Shown piece by piece: positions 14,306 to 24,110 of a DNA stretch of 64,000 nucleotides. How positions within the stretch are numbered: the first letter of the stretch is position 1; the number at the start of each line of letters is the position of its first letter. Under the pieces are notes generated by a model. It made no database searches. It was given only the letters and a program-made list of their open reading frames with translations, and had not been told where the DNA came from. The DNA is taken from the NCBI GenBank assembly GCA_009760855.2, contig WPIO01000006.1:1587501-1651500 (forward strand), written 5' to 3'. The stretch is from Cristatella mucedo. Lineage: Eukaryota > Bryozoa > Phylactolaemata > Cristatellidae. The translations under genes and the position numbers were made by a program.

Positions 14306-14725
14306 GCCTCTTGCTAATAACAATAATAATAATAATAATAATGCACTTGATAAAGCGCCCTCAGAGAACTCAAGTTCTCTCTAGGCGCTTTACATTTGCT
14401 GCAAAGGGAAACGCAATTGGATGGTGAGTAATATCATGCTTGATAAACAAACAATATGAATGACATGGTTAGGGGTGACATGCACACGGTCAGCATGCAA
14501 ATGTGGTTAGTGGCAGCATGCACAGTGTCAGCACGCATAAGCACATCAAGGACGAATCACAGAGACCCACTAAATGCTGTCCTAAATAGGTGTTTTTAAG
14601 CTCCTTTTAAATATGGTCAGGTCAGGGGATGTTCTGACGCAGGTCGGGAGGGAGTTCCAGGCTTTGGGAGCATACGAACTAAATGACCAGTCTCCAAAGG
14701 ATTTAAGGTTTATACGAGGTATTGG
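14306..14725 (-). mobile_element. LINE-A 3' part nested in LINE-B
   Basis: It begins with an (AAT)n tract (the complement of the ATT tail), then the tail hairpin AAAGCGCCCTCAGAGAACTC ... CTAGGCGCTTTA, then the LINE-A 3' UTR and the C-terminal coding end (AAAGCCTGGAACTCCC on the minus strand). It stops at 14725, directly against the chimeric retrosequence, so two truncated 5' ends meet head to head. Confidence 0.8.
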
Positions 14726-15123
14726 TAAACTGTCGGCTACCGAATGCGTAACGAAAGCCACTAGATTGCCGAGCTGGTTTGTACCAGTAGTTAAGGTGCT
14801 CGCCCCGACCACGATCTGACCGAGGTCGTATGGTCGAGCCTCGTGGCATATGTGAGGCGCTTGAATTGAGAGTAAGTTCTCTTAGGGTGGTATACAAATA
14901 AATTTTATATTTTATGTATTTAGGCTGTGAGTGCGCTGTGCAAAACTCTCCTGCGTAATGACCACAAAGTCTTTTTTACTTTGTGGAGTTACAGACGGAG
15001 ATGCATACACACATGCATACATGGCACAGCACAAAGCTTCGAGGTCGCCTTCCATAAAAGGGCCTAGTAAAGCCACCAACTCACCACTGCCCTCCTTCCC
15101 TACGAAAATCCGAGACTAGGTCT
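14726..15123 (+). mobile_element. chimeric retrosequence: LINE-B end + SINE-2 + transduced flank, copy 1
   Basis: It starts inside the LINE-B tail (CTGTCGGCTACCGAATGCG) and is interrupted after GAAAGCCACT by a whole SINE-2 (14769-14912). It resumes with AGGCTGTGAGTGCGC, CCACAAAGT ... ACTTTGTGG (a perfect 9-bp stem) and AGTTACAGACGGAG. Instead of (ACATT)n it continues about 120 bp into unrelated sequence ending AAAATCCGAGACTAGGTCT. The same chimera, only a few percent different by eye, lies at 23720-24110. A shared SINE insertion plus shared flank means the two loci descend from one composite source. Confidence 0.75.
14769..14912 (+). mobile_element. SINE-2 copy inside LINE-B tail
   Basis: GCCGAGCTGGTTTGTACCAG, then TTAAGGTGCTCGCCCCGACC, then the B-box-like TGGTCGAGCCTCG, and a tail TGAGGCGCTTGAATTGAGAG with TTCTCTTAGGGTGGTATAC. 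The insertion point in LINE-B is identical to that at 23752. Confidence 0.8.
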
Positions 15124-15472
15124 AGAGACTTGGCGACAGAAGGTTTTTGCTCTGCAGGTCCTAAACGTTTGAACTCGCTTCCGAGATTCTTACACAACGA
15201 CAACTACTCTCCAGCTGCCGACTATGGCAATCCTTTCTAGCCATCCTTAGTTGCTATTTCCATGTTACCCACTGCATCAATTGCTCTCCTGACTCTGCTA
15301 TGCTTCCCACTTACTCTGTTTTGTGTGAGATAAAGTCGGTTGGCTACCGAATGAGTAGCAAAAGCCGCTTAGGCTGTGAGCACGCCATACACAACTCTCA
15401 CGTGTAACATTCACACAGTCTTTGTGGCTTTGTGGAGCTACAGACGGAGATACATTACATGACATTGCCTTA

Positions 15473-15552
15473 CTGCCCACTGCAAGCAGTGGCGATAGCC
15501 TTTAAGGCTATTCTGCTGATACATAAAAGAGGCTGTTAAATAAGTTGGCCTT
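15473..15552 (+). mobile_element. SINE-1 3' part only
   Basis: GCCCACTGCAAGCAGTGGCG, ATAGCCTTTAAGGCTATTCT and AGAGGCTGTTAAATAAGTTG match the tRNA-unrelated half of SINE-1. The tRNA head is missing, as expected of a 5'-truncated insertion placed straight after the LINE-B end. Confidence 0.65.
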
Positions 15553-16909
15553 TCATCATGTGTTTCCATAATTCCCTGTAGACAAATTGCGCCATTTCTG
15601 GCATCACTTGCTGAACGAAACTAGTCAACGCAACCAGTTTAAAGAGCTGCTAACGATAAGCCTAGATTTTAAAATGGCGTGCAATCTAATTTGACCGAGA
15701 ACCTTCCTGCATACAGTTGCTGGCATTGGTAAAGCATCCCTTTTGTCTGTGGCTATTTGTTCTAGCGATCCCTTTAGGGCTTCTCTTAGGCGGACCGAAA
15801 AAGAATATCAGAGAGTATCGAGCACATGGCACGTGACGCGGTAATGTCATGATCGCTGGCAATGGTGTCGATTAAAAAGCGTCTATATCACTGAGCTATT
15901 TTTGGTTGCCCACAAACTTCAACATAGCGTACCAATTCAATGAGTGTGATATATTTTCATGTACTAATAACTTGTAATTAATTTTTTTACGTAGCTTGTG
16001 GTTTTCTACGTGCCCACACAATCTTTAATCCTTCCAAAATACAAGAAAGGTTATGAACAATACTGGTAACAATGCTTGTATTTTAACATTTCTATAATAC
16101 CATACCAGACACAAATCTCCTTTTATGCACATTCATATTCAGGATTCTGGTCACGAAGAGCTGCCAGTAGACGGAGTTACGCGGGACAGTGTTCCAAATG
16201 GATTGTGGCTGCTTCAGCACTAATGTCTTAGGCCAGTAACGTTGCTCTCGGAACGGTGCTAGTCCTTGCCGACGCGAGACAATAAAATAAAATAAAAATG
16301 CAGGTGAATAAATAAAATAAATACAGGTGACGCCTAAACCGCATATCGCGCCTAGCGACTTCCAAGTAGCAGGACCGATAAACGTAGTGTGCCAAGGTTA
16401 GCAAAACTCGTCATCAACAAAGAGCCCCCATACCCAGAGGTGTGCCGAATGGGGGCAGGGGTGCGCATGCCCCCCCCCCGGGCGCTGGTTCAGGGGCGCT
16501 GAATCGCGGGGCGCCAAAATGGGTGTCTAATACTGAGTGGGGTGGAGCGGGCCGTCACCTGCGTAGTTCGTCCCGGACGCACAATATCCTTGAAACGCCT
16601 ATGCCCGTACCTCAAAATAACATGTCCGTATCCAAGGTCTAAAGAAGTCTCTATGACAGCGGCGGAGAGTCGCAGGCGCTTACAGCTTCAGCCATTGCGT
16701 ACAATGGCTGATCCCGCATGGCACACTGGACGCAGCTGAATTGTCGCCCGGTGCAAAACTTTGGGCGAAGCTTCTGCCGGACCCCCACACCTAGAGCCCG
16801 ACTCGTGCCTGGCCCAAGGCACGGAGCGCCGCTGCGTTCCTATTGCATGACCGACAGCGCTTTTATACCACCTAACCGTGTACTAACTTTGTACCTCGTA
16901 ATCGGTTTC
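15553..16909. other. unassigned stretch
   Basis: No gene is recognised. There is an AATAAAATAAA low-complexity patch at 16268-16325. CAGAGGTGTGCCGA at 16435 resembles hAT-type terminal sequence and is followed by a C run and GC-rich DNA, but no partner end was found. Confidence 0.4.
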
Positions 16910-17105
16910 GAGGCTGCCACTAACGATATTTGCATGCTCACCCTGTGCATGTCGCCTGCAACCATGTAACGCTTGTTATCATTGAGCATTTTACCACTAA
17001 CCATTCAAGCAAGCTTCCTTTGCAGCAAATGTCAAGTGCCTATAAAGAGAATGAGTGGTCTGAGGGTGCTACTAAAATGCATCGTTATTAATTGTATTAT
17101 TAAGC
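16910..17105 (+). mobile_element. LINE-A 3' UTR and tail
   Basis: It contains TGCATGCTCACCCTGTGCAT, the TTTGCAGCAAATGTCAAGTG block, the degraded hairpin (AGTGCCTATAAAGAGAATGA with GAGGGTGCTACTAAAATGC), and a TTATTAATTGTATTATT tail. There is no coding sequence. Confidence 0.7.
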
Positions 17106-17225
17106 CACAGTAATTCAGGAATGACGAATAGTATCTTGGCAGCCGTAACCTGGCTGATCTGGCACGCTGCCGCTTCATTAGTCCAAGAGTCTGGTTTTCA
17201 GCCCATTAATTGGCAATTTTCAGAC

Positions 17226-17519
17226 CCCCAGGCATGTTAACGACAACTATTCTCCTGCTGCCAACTATGGCTCATCCTTTCCAGCGGTCCTGAGCTGCTA
17301 CTTCCAAGCTACTCACTACATCAACTGCTCTCCTGACTCTGCTGTGCTTCCCATTTTCTCTTTGTTGCGTGAGAAGAAGTTTGCTGGCTACCGAATGTGT
17401 ACCGATAGCCGCTTAGGCTGTGACAAGGGCTATACAAAACTCTCCTGCGAAACGCTCACATAGTCTTTATGGCTTTGTGGAGTTACAGACGAAGATACAT
17501 TACATTACATTACATTGAC
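17226..17519 (+). mobile_element. LINE-B 3' end fragment
   Basis: It aligns with the LINE-B 3' UTR: GCCAACTATGGCTCATCC, GCGGTCCTGAGCTGCTACTT, CTGACTCTGCTGTGCTTCCC, GGCTACCGAATGTGTACC and CTTTGTGGAGTTACAGACG. It ends in about four ACATT pentamers. It is 5'-truncated and has no frame. Confidence 0.8.
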
Positions 17520-17655
17520 TGCGTGGGGTCGAAGGTTAACATATCACTGTCACCTGCTCTGGACTTCGATAGATGCTCTTCCATAACAACGCTGTGCACA
17601 GCGAGCGAAGATGCTACAATTTACCGATTGATTACTTGCTGAATGGTCTGATCTT

Positions 17656-17832
17656 GGTGAGCCGTGATGGCACACTAGGTAAGGCGGTTGCTTCCACGAC
17701 CTCGGTCCCGAGGTAATATGTTCGATTCCTGTGGTGGGCGATCCTTTATCGCTGCTGCAAGCGGTGGTGATAGCCGTAAAGGCCCTTCTGTAACTATACA
17801 AAAGAGGCTGCTTAATTGGCTAGGATTTATTA
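17656..17832 (+). mobile_element. SINE-1 copy
   Basis: GGTGAGCCGTGATGGCACAC, TAGGTAAGGCGGTTGCTTCC, a slightly diverged B box (GTTCGATTCC), GTGGTGGGCGATCC, GGTGATAGCCGTAAAGGCCC and TTAATTGGCTAGGATTT. It is nearly complete, with a CT tract following 40 bp downstream. Confidence 0.85.
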
Positions 17833-17871
17833 ACTTGATCTATATATTACTCTAGCTTCCTCATCATTCTT

Positions 17872-17895
17872 TACTCTCTCTCTCTCTCTCTCTCC

Positions 17896-17963
<68 letters not shown>

Positions 17964-18002
17964 CCCTTTCCACTCATTCTTCCTCTTTCGCCTTCTCGCT
18001 CC

Positions 18003-18094
<92 letters not shown>

Positions 18095-18232
18095 GCCTCC
18101 CTTTCCACTCCTCTCTCTCCCTCTCTCTCTCTCTCTCGCTCTCTCTCTCTCTGCCTCCCTTTCCACTCCTCTCTCTCTCCCTCTCTTTCTCTCTTTGGCT
18201 CTCTTCTCTCTGTCTCTCTCTCCCTATCTGTT
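17872..18232. repeat. long CT microsatellite with duplicated spacer
   Basis: About 360 bp of CT repeats containing the interruption CTGCCTCCCTTTCCACTC three times (near 17957, 18093 and 18150). The array therefore grew partly by copying repeat-plus-spacer blocks. Confidence 0.9.
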
Positions 18233-19465
18233 TGCCTATACCATTCTCGTCTGGTTCTATCCCTGACATGAGTATCGTGAGAGTTTAATGTGAAACAAGC
18301 AGGCAGTTAGAAAAGAGACCTACAGTGCTTGGGAGCGTCTGTTGCGAGCTCCAGCGAGTATTGGCAGGTCACGGCATTTTGTGGTTTGGTAATGAGCAGG
18401 AATGTTCTTCCGCCTTTGAAGTCCTGGAGCTGGTGCACTTAGTCACTTCGTCTATCGAATGCTTAACAGGCTCTATTACAAAATTAGTGGCCTTGCACGG
18501 CCCTACCCTCGAAATCTAGACACCTCATGTTTAGTCTTCAAACGTCCGGGTTCGTAGCTCCAAAAGTTCCGATCGAAGGTTCACCGAATTTGTTTTTATT
18601 GTGGTCTTTACAGGCCAGGTACTGGGTGGCTGTGCACTTGGCCTTTGCCTGCTTAGTTCTGCTGACTCGTCAGGTCGTGAGGCTGTTGGACGTTGGTCTT
18701 TTGTGGCTATAGCGTCTTGCAGCTTGTTCTCCCTTTTTTTTTATCCCGCCAGCTGCTGCGCATTTTTTGTTCTCCGTCCATGCAGTACAGACGCTCTTCA
18801 GGCAGGTAGCCATTGTAAAAGTAGCTAATCCTTTTAAGCTGCCGGCGAGTCTGAGGTGAAGAGTATGACAGTTCATTGAGCCGAGTCCGGAGTGTGAGCT
18901 CGCCCTCCAGTCAACGAGTGAGCGACCAGCAGTCGATGTCCTCCGATTTGCTTGCGTGCCATACGCCTTTTCTCCCCCAATCTGCCATTGCTAGGACGTC
19001 TGACCAAAGCCTGAGCAGTGGAGTAGTGTAAAGTGGGAACGTAGGCACACAGATGCGACTACAATCAGAAAATTTCCTGCGAACTTCCAGTTGCCTGGAG
19101 GGCTCTCGAGTCCTGGCAGCAAGTGGGTATGCTAAGTGGATGCTGTGGCCAATGCTGAGTCCAAGAGTGTTAATTGGCTCCACAGCCGAACCGGAGTATT
19201 ATTATTAACATGTGCTGAGGCATGTGCACGCATGCAGGCCATTGAAAACAAGAATTTTAACATACTATCGGGTCTTGACGCCTTGTGACGAACGATTAGA
19301 AATGTTAATGAAGTAAGAGGACTTTTCCAAATCGTCATAGCATAACTCCCCCCTGATTTGCATCGCCAGAAAGAAACTTAACAAAGAAAGAACGTGCCTT
19401 ATCTACGCGCTGAAATTAAGACCACGATATCCATACCTGTCATGTAATCCTGGATGGGCGGGATG
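18233..19465. other. unassigned non-coding stretch
   Basis: No recognised element. Short overlapping frames at 18325-18830 are hydrophobic in places but have no family resemblance. Confidence 0.45.
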
Positions 19466-19692
19466 GTAACAGTGCTATTGCACTGTGTCTTCGCCCAGAA
19501 AGTAGGATGCTCACTATTTACGACACAGGTCATGGGTTCGAGTCCTGCAGTGAGCAAATCTGTATCACCCATTGCAAGGGTAGCAATAGTCGTAGAGGCT
19601 TCAAGCGTAGAAGCATAGAAGCGTTCAAGTTCAGGCGTAGAGCTTCTGCTGCTTCGTAAATGAGGCTGTTAGATCAGCTAAGGTTCTTTTTA
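19466..19692 (+). mobile_element. SINE-1 copy, diverged, with internal tandem duplication
   Basis: The B box GGTTCGAGTCC, CCATTGCAAGGGTAGCAATA, GTCGTAGAGGCTTC and TGAGGCTGTTAGATCAGCTA identify SINE-1. After GTCGTAGAGGCTTC a short motif (GCGTAGAAGC and relatives) is repeated over about 45 bp before the element resumes. Confidence 0.65.
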
Positions 19693-19699
19693 ATGACGA

Positions 19700-20440
19700 A
19701 GGTTGAACCCGTGTGCTGAGAAAATGTACTGTATAAGCAGGTCATGGATGCATCAGTCAGTTTCTGTCTTTCATTGTGCTGCATATTCAACGATTAGGCG
19801 CTTACAGCTGGGGAACAACTCTGCAGCTAGGCTTGTCTTTCGTGAGCGTTGCAGTTGGCACATTACACCAATTCTCGCCAAAATGCACTGGCTACCAGTC
19901 AAGCTATGGATTGACTTCAAGGTTTTGTCGCTCACTTTTAGGTCACTTCATTCTTTGGCTCCAGCCTATCTCTCGGATCTGCTCCCCCACCAGGCCAAGC
20001 ATCGTACCGCCCACTTTTCGGAATCCTACAGTTTACCAATACCTCGTACAAACCTCAATTCTTTGGAGACCGTGCATTTAGTTCGTATGCTCCCAAAGCT
20101 TGGAACCTACTCCCGACTAGCGTCAGAACATCCCCTGACTTGACCACATTTAAAAAGAACTTTTAGACACACCTATTTAGGATAGCATTTAGTGGGTCTC
20201 TGTGATTCGTTCTTCATGTGCTTGTGCGTGCTGACACTGTGCATGCTGCCACTAAACACACTTGCCTGCTGACCCTGTGCATGTCACTCCTAACCATGTT
20301 ATTCATGTTTTTTACCAAGCATGACATTTCCACTCACCGTTCGATCGTGTTTCCTTTGCCACGAATGTAAAGTGCTTAGAAAGAGATTGAATTCTCTGAC
20401 GGTGCTTTATCAAGCTGTATATATTTCTTATTATTGTTAT
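19700..20440 (+). mobile_element. LINE-A 3' half with C-terminal coding remnant
   Basis: Plus-strand translation gives the conserved C-terminal region of CR1/L2-like polyproteins: RRLQLGNNSAARLVFRERCS, then HWLPVKLWIDFKVLSLTFRS, then LAPAYLSDLLPHQAKHRT, then IPRTNLNSLE. The LINE-A 3' UTR and hairpin tail (AAAGTGCTTAGAAAGAG ... GACGGTGCTTTATCAAG) follow. It is 5'-truncated; the exact left edge is uncertain. Confidence 0.8.
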
Positions 20441-21594
20441 GAACAGTCGCAAGCAATTCGCGGTGGTAACACTGATTTGCATGGATTCCTTCTACTTTAA
20501 TTGCCTTGGGCATACCTAACAGCAGCAGACGAGACTGCAGAGAAAACATACGGAAAGGGAAACTACAAGTCACTAATCGCTGTGCATTCGAGGCTTAGAG
20601 AAAAGGCCTCAGATTGTATCTTCAAGTGCAGAGGACGGTTAGTACATCTGTAAAAAGAAAGTAGTCTTCTTTCGGTCAGCCTAGGCAGCTCGAAAAAGGG
20701 TAACTTGTACAGGATATGGCAGCGGCAGGTGGCCGTGCTCCAGGCCGGTTGCTTACCACGAACGGCAGGAGGAGAGCGACTACAGGCACCAGCGGGTGGC
20801 TTGCTCTTGCCCTGAAGCAAAAAATAGGGCCTGCGTGAGCAACAAGGTGGTTCTCATCAGGCAGCTAAGATTGTTTGCCGGCACTTTGCCCGCCGGCCGA
20901 TGCACGGCTCCGTGACAGTTTCGAGCCCGGCATCACGAGCTGGCCACACGGATGGTGATCTGCTGCTGCTGCTACCTGAACAGTGCCACGCCTGTCGTCT
21001 GCTGGCAGGGCTAGCGGAGCTCCCGTGACAAGCTCAAGCTGCCGTGCCACATTGGCGTAGCACGCGTGTTTGTTAGCTACGTGCCTGCTGATGCTGCAGC
21101 GAAGCTCTAACATCCACCCACCCCTGCTGCCCCCTTACAGAGTAATGACTAAGCAGCACGCGCATGCGTCGTGCAATCCTACGCACCTGAATTGGCCATG
21201 ATCCGGACGGCTGAAATTCTTTGGTTAACGAAATCATAGCACCCTTGCTATTGTTTCTGGCTCTGCATCAATTGCTGCCAGATGCTGAGACTCTGCATAT
21301 TGGTCGCAGCCTTTTGGCAGGTGGTGTTGACGTGAGCTTTCACATGCGACGACTGCAACGGTACCCAGCCGAGGTCAATGAAACCTCACAGAAATTCGTA
21401 GGTCGATTTCTTGCCAGCCGCCTAAATGGCCAATGAGACACAGCCCTCAAGGGGGACTACGTCTCATACAGCTGCGTCTTTCCCGTGTTGCTTTATAACA
21501 TCCTGCGTAAGCGTAACGAAGGATGGTAGCGAAAACAGGGTCGATTGCTAGCATGGCAATTAAGCCGGCATTACAGTAAGCCATGCCAGGCCTA

Positions 21595-21596
<2 letters not shown>
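20441..21596. other. unassigned non-coding stretch
   Basis: About 1.1 kb with a GC-rich patch at 20860-21110. No recognised protein or repeat. Confidence 0.45.
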
Positions 21597-21647
<51 letters not shown>

Positions 21648-21676
21648 ATCTCTCTATCTCTCTCTCTCGTTCTCTA

Positions 21677-21754
<78 letters not shown>
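21597..21754. repeat. CT microsatellite
   Basis: About 155 bp of CT dinucleotides with a few ATCT interruptions. Long Ser/Leu frames across it are artefacts. Confidence 0.95.
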
Positions 21755-21756
<2 letters not shown>

Positions 21757-21931
21757 TCACTCACTCACTCTAGAGGCCAATGGCCTAGCCATGAGTTCGA
21801 CTTTGGGTCGAGGCCTTGATCTTGATGGTCATGGTACAAGGTCAAGAGAGCTGCTCTCTGTTTTGGCCCTGGGGTTACAGTGCTTGCCTTTGACTTCCGA
21901 GGTCGCGGTCTCGTGCCCTGCGATAGATATG

Positions 21932-21977
<46 letters not shown>
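21932..21977. repeat. AT microsatellite
   Basis: About 45 bp of uninterrupted alternating AT. Confidence 0.95.
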
Positions 21978-21978
<1 letters not shown>

Positions 21979-22534
21979 TGTTCGCGCATGTGTTCAGAAA
22001 AGGTTCTTTTGCCTTCTCAAAAATTGCTGTTCCCAATTTTTCTTTATGTAGCCTTAAGCGTTGCAGTAAAGGCTGAGACCCCGGATGCCTTATTCGACCC
22101 ACAAGTCTGACGGGAACGAGTACGTTCATTTTGGAAAGCCTCAAGTAGTGCATCAAGAAAAATCCCTTACTGGGCCTTCTGTGAGCAGATTATGCAGTAG
22201 CTACTTCTTTAGCTCTTCTTAAAAATTGACCGCAGGCTTTAATGCACTTCCATGTGCAGTCCGGCCTGATAAACCGACCATGCCAATGCAAGCCAATAGC
22301 GCCTGCTTTAGTAATTACTTTATCCCCACCGGAAACAAAACGTTCGAACGTTGCAGCGCCGCTCCGGAGACTCGCGGCAAAGCCGTGCGCTGGAAGCTAA
22401 CTGCCGGACGAGCCTCTGCTTGACGTGCTTTCTCGTGGTACTTCTCATCGAAGTCTAATAGCAACCCGGTGGGATGGTTTGGGGTGGGGGATACCTGTTT
22501 TCGTGGGGGAGGGGGCAGCGGCTAAAAATCGTGT
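21978..22534. other. unassigned non-coding stretch
   Basis: No recognised element. Frames crossing the neighbouring AT tract are not credible genes. Confidence 0.5.
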
Positions 22535-23335
22535 TATTATTAGTGTCGTGCTACTGCAATCTGTTGCAGCCACTGATAAACTGAATGCTTGCCTTGCCGA
22601 TATTCGATCCTGGATGTCGGCCAATTTCGTTAAACCAAACGATGATAAAACTGAACTGCTGCTCATAAGAATGCCCTAAGCTTAAGTGGTTGGACTAGAA
22701 GGCTTTTACTCTTCTAATTAGAAGAGTAAATCCAATTAATTAACGGTGCTGCTGCTGTGCAGCCATCATGTACTCGGAAGTCTCGGTGTCATCTTTGACA
22801 GCTGCCTAAATTTTGAAAGCTTCGTTAGGAAGACTGCTCCCGCCGCTACGCGTCATATATGATCCCTATCTAAGATTAGGAACTGTCTTCCACAGTTGCT
22901 GGCAAAAATTTAACTAGCTCCTTAGTTTTGTTTCGGCTTGATTATGGTCATTATCTTTCGGCTGGGCAACCGGAAAAAGCCACTATGCCACTGCAGCTGG
23001 CTTTGAATACGGCTGCAAGGCCAGTTGGCAAATCCCTGAGGTCTCAACATGTGTACTAGATAGGATGGCTGCAGGTTGATCTACGGATACACATCAAAGT
23101 CTTACGCTGACCCACCACGGCTTCGCCCCTCCACACCTAGCTGAACTGCTGCATCAGTTTCAGCCTCCTCGTACCATAAAGTCCTGTTTGGACAATAAAT
23201 GAGCTGTTTCATTCCTTCGCTTAAAGGCCGTTTGCTGCAGAAGCTTTTGTCCTGCAGGTCCTAAACTGTTGAACTCGCTTCTGAACTCGGATTATTACAC
23301 AACGACAGCTACTCTTCAACTGTCAACTATAATAA

Positions 23336-23604
23336 TGTACTTGATAATAATAATGTACTTGATAAAGCGCCCTCAGAGAACTTAATCTCTTTCTAGGCGC
23401 TTTACACTTGCTGCAAAGGGAAATGCAATTGAATGGTAAGTAAAATCATGCTTGAAAAACAAACAAGATGAATAACATGGTTAGGGGTGACATGCACAGG
23501 GTCGGCATGCAAATGTGGTTAGTGGCAGCATGCACAGTGTCAGGACGCATAAGCACGTGAAGGACGAATCACAGGGACCCACTAAATGCTGTCCTAAATA
23601 GGTC
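23336..23604 (-). mobile_element. LINE-A 3' tail nested in LINE-B
   Basis: It holds the complement of the ATT tail, the hairpin (AAAGCGCCCTCAGAGAACTT ... TCTAGGCGCTTTAC) and about 200 bp of LINE-A 3' UTR. LINE-B flanks read CAACTAT on the left and CTATGG on the right, so a short CTAT target duplication or microhomology is likely. Confidence 0.8.
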
Positions 23605-23719
23605 TATGGTACATCCTTTTCAGACGTCCTGATATGCTACTTCCAAGTTACTCAATACTGCTCTCCTGACTTTGCTATGCTCACCCACTTTCTCGGTTTT
23701 GCGAGAGATGAAGCCTGTC

Positions 23720-24110
23720 GGCTACCGAATGCGTAATGAAAGCCACTTATATTGCCGAGCTGGTTTGTACCAGTAGTTAAGGTGCTCGCCCCGACCACGA
23801 TCTGGCCGAGGTCGTATGGTCGAGCCTCGTGGCATACGTGAGGCGCTTGAATTGAGAGTAAGTTCTCTTAGGGTGGTATACAAATAAATTATATATTTTA
23901 TATATTTAGGCTGTGAGTGCGCTGTGCAAAACTCTCCTGCGTAATGACCACAAAGTCTTTTTTACTTTGTGGAGTTACAGACGGAGACGCATACACACGT
24001 GCATACATGGCACAGCACAAAGCTTCGAGGTCGCCTTCCATAAAAGGGCCTAGCAAAGCCACCAACTCACCACTGCCCTCCTTCCCTACGAAAATCCGAG
24101 ACTAGGTCTG
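23720..24110 (+). mobile_element. chimeric retrosequence: LINE-B end + SINE-2 + transduced flank, copy 2
   Basis: It matches 14726-15123 almost base for base from TCGGCTACCGAATGCGTAA through AAAATCCGAGACTAGGTCT, including the SINE-2 insertion point and the roughly 120-bp non-LINE 3' flank. Here the left side is continuous LINE-B, so this locus (or a sister) looks closer to the source; copy 1 looks like the 5'-truncated daughter. Confidence 0.7.
23752..23898 (+). mobile_element. SINE-2 copy inside LINE-B tail
   Basis: Same head, B-box-like block and tail as at 14769, differing at only a handful of positions, and inserted at the same base of LINE-B. Confidence 0.8.

Larger units (their letters stand above)
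12851..15472 (+). mobile_element. LINE-B retrotransposon, decayed, with nested inserts
   Basis: A CR1/L2-like non-LTR retrotransposon remnant. The 5' part holds reverse-transcriptase sequence (12880-14110). After about 14300 the LINE-B sequence is replaced by a minus-strand LINE-A end and a chimeric retrosequence, then resumes at 15125 (GACTTGGCGACAGAAGG, CTGCAGGTCCTAAACG). It runs to its own 3' end: GTTGGCTACCGAATGAGTA, CTTTGTGGAGCTACAG, GAGATACATTACATGACATT. There is no endonuclease domain, so the copy is 5'-truncated. Frameshifts and stops show it is dead. Confidence 0.8.
22535..24110 (+). mobile_element. LINE-B 3' half, decayed, with nested inserts
   Basis: It begins within the RT region (KLNACLADIRSWMSANF, DDKTELLLI; 22560-22675) and continues through VIFDSCLNFESF and the 3' coding region. 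A 26-bp perfect palindrome interrupts it at 22705-22730. A minus-strand LINE-A tail is inserted at 23336-23604, after which LINE-B resumes (CATCCTTTTCAGACGTCCTG), and a SINE-2 sits in its terminal region. The left half of the element is absent. It is parallel in structure to 12851-15472. Confidence 0.8.
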
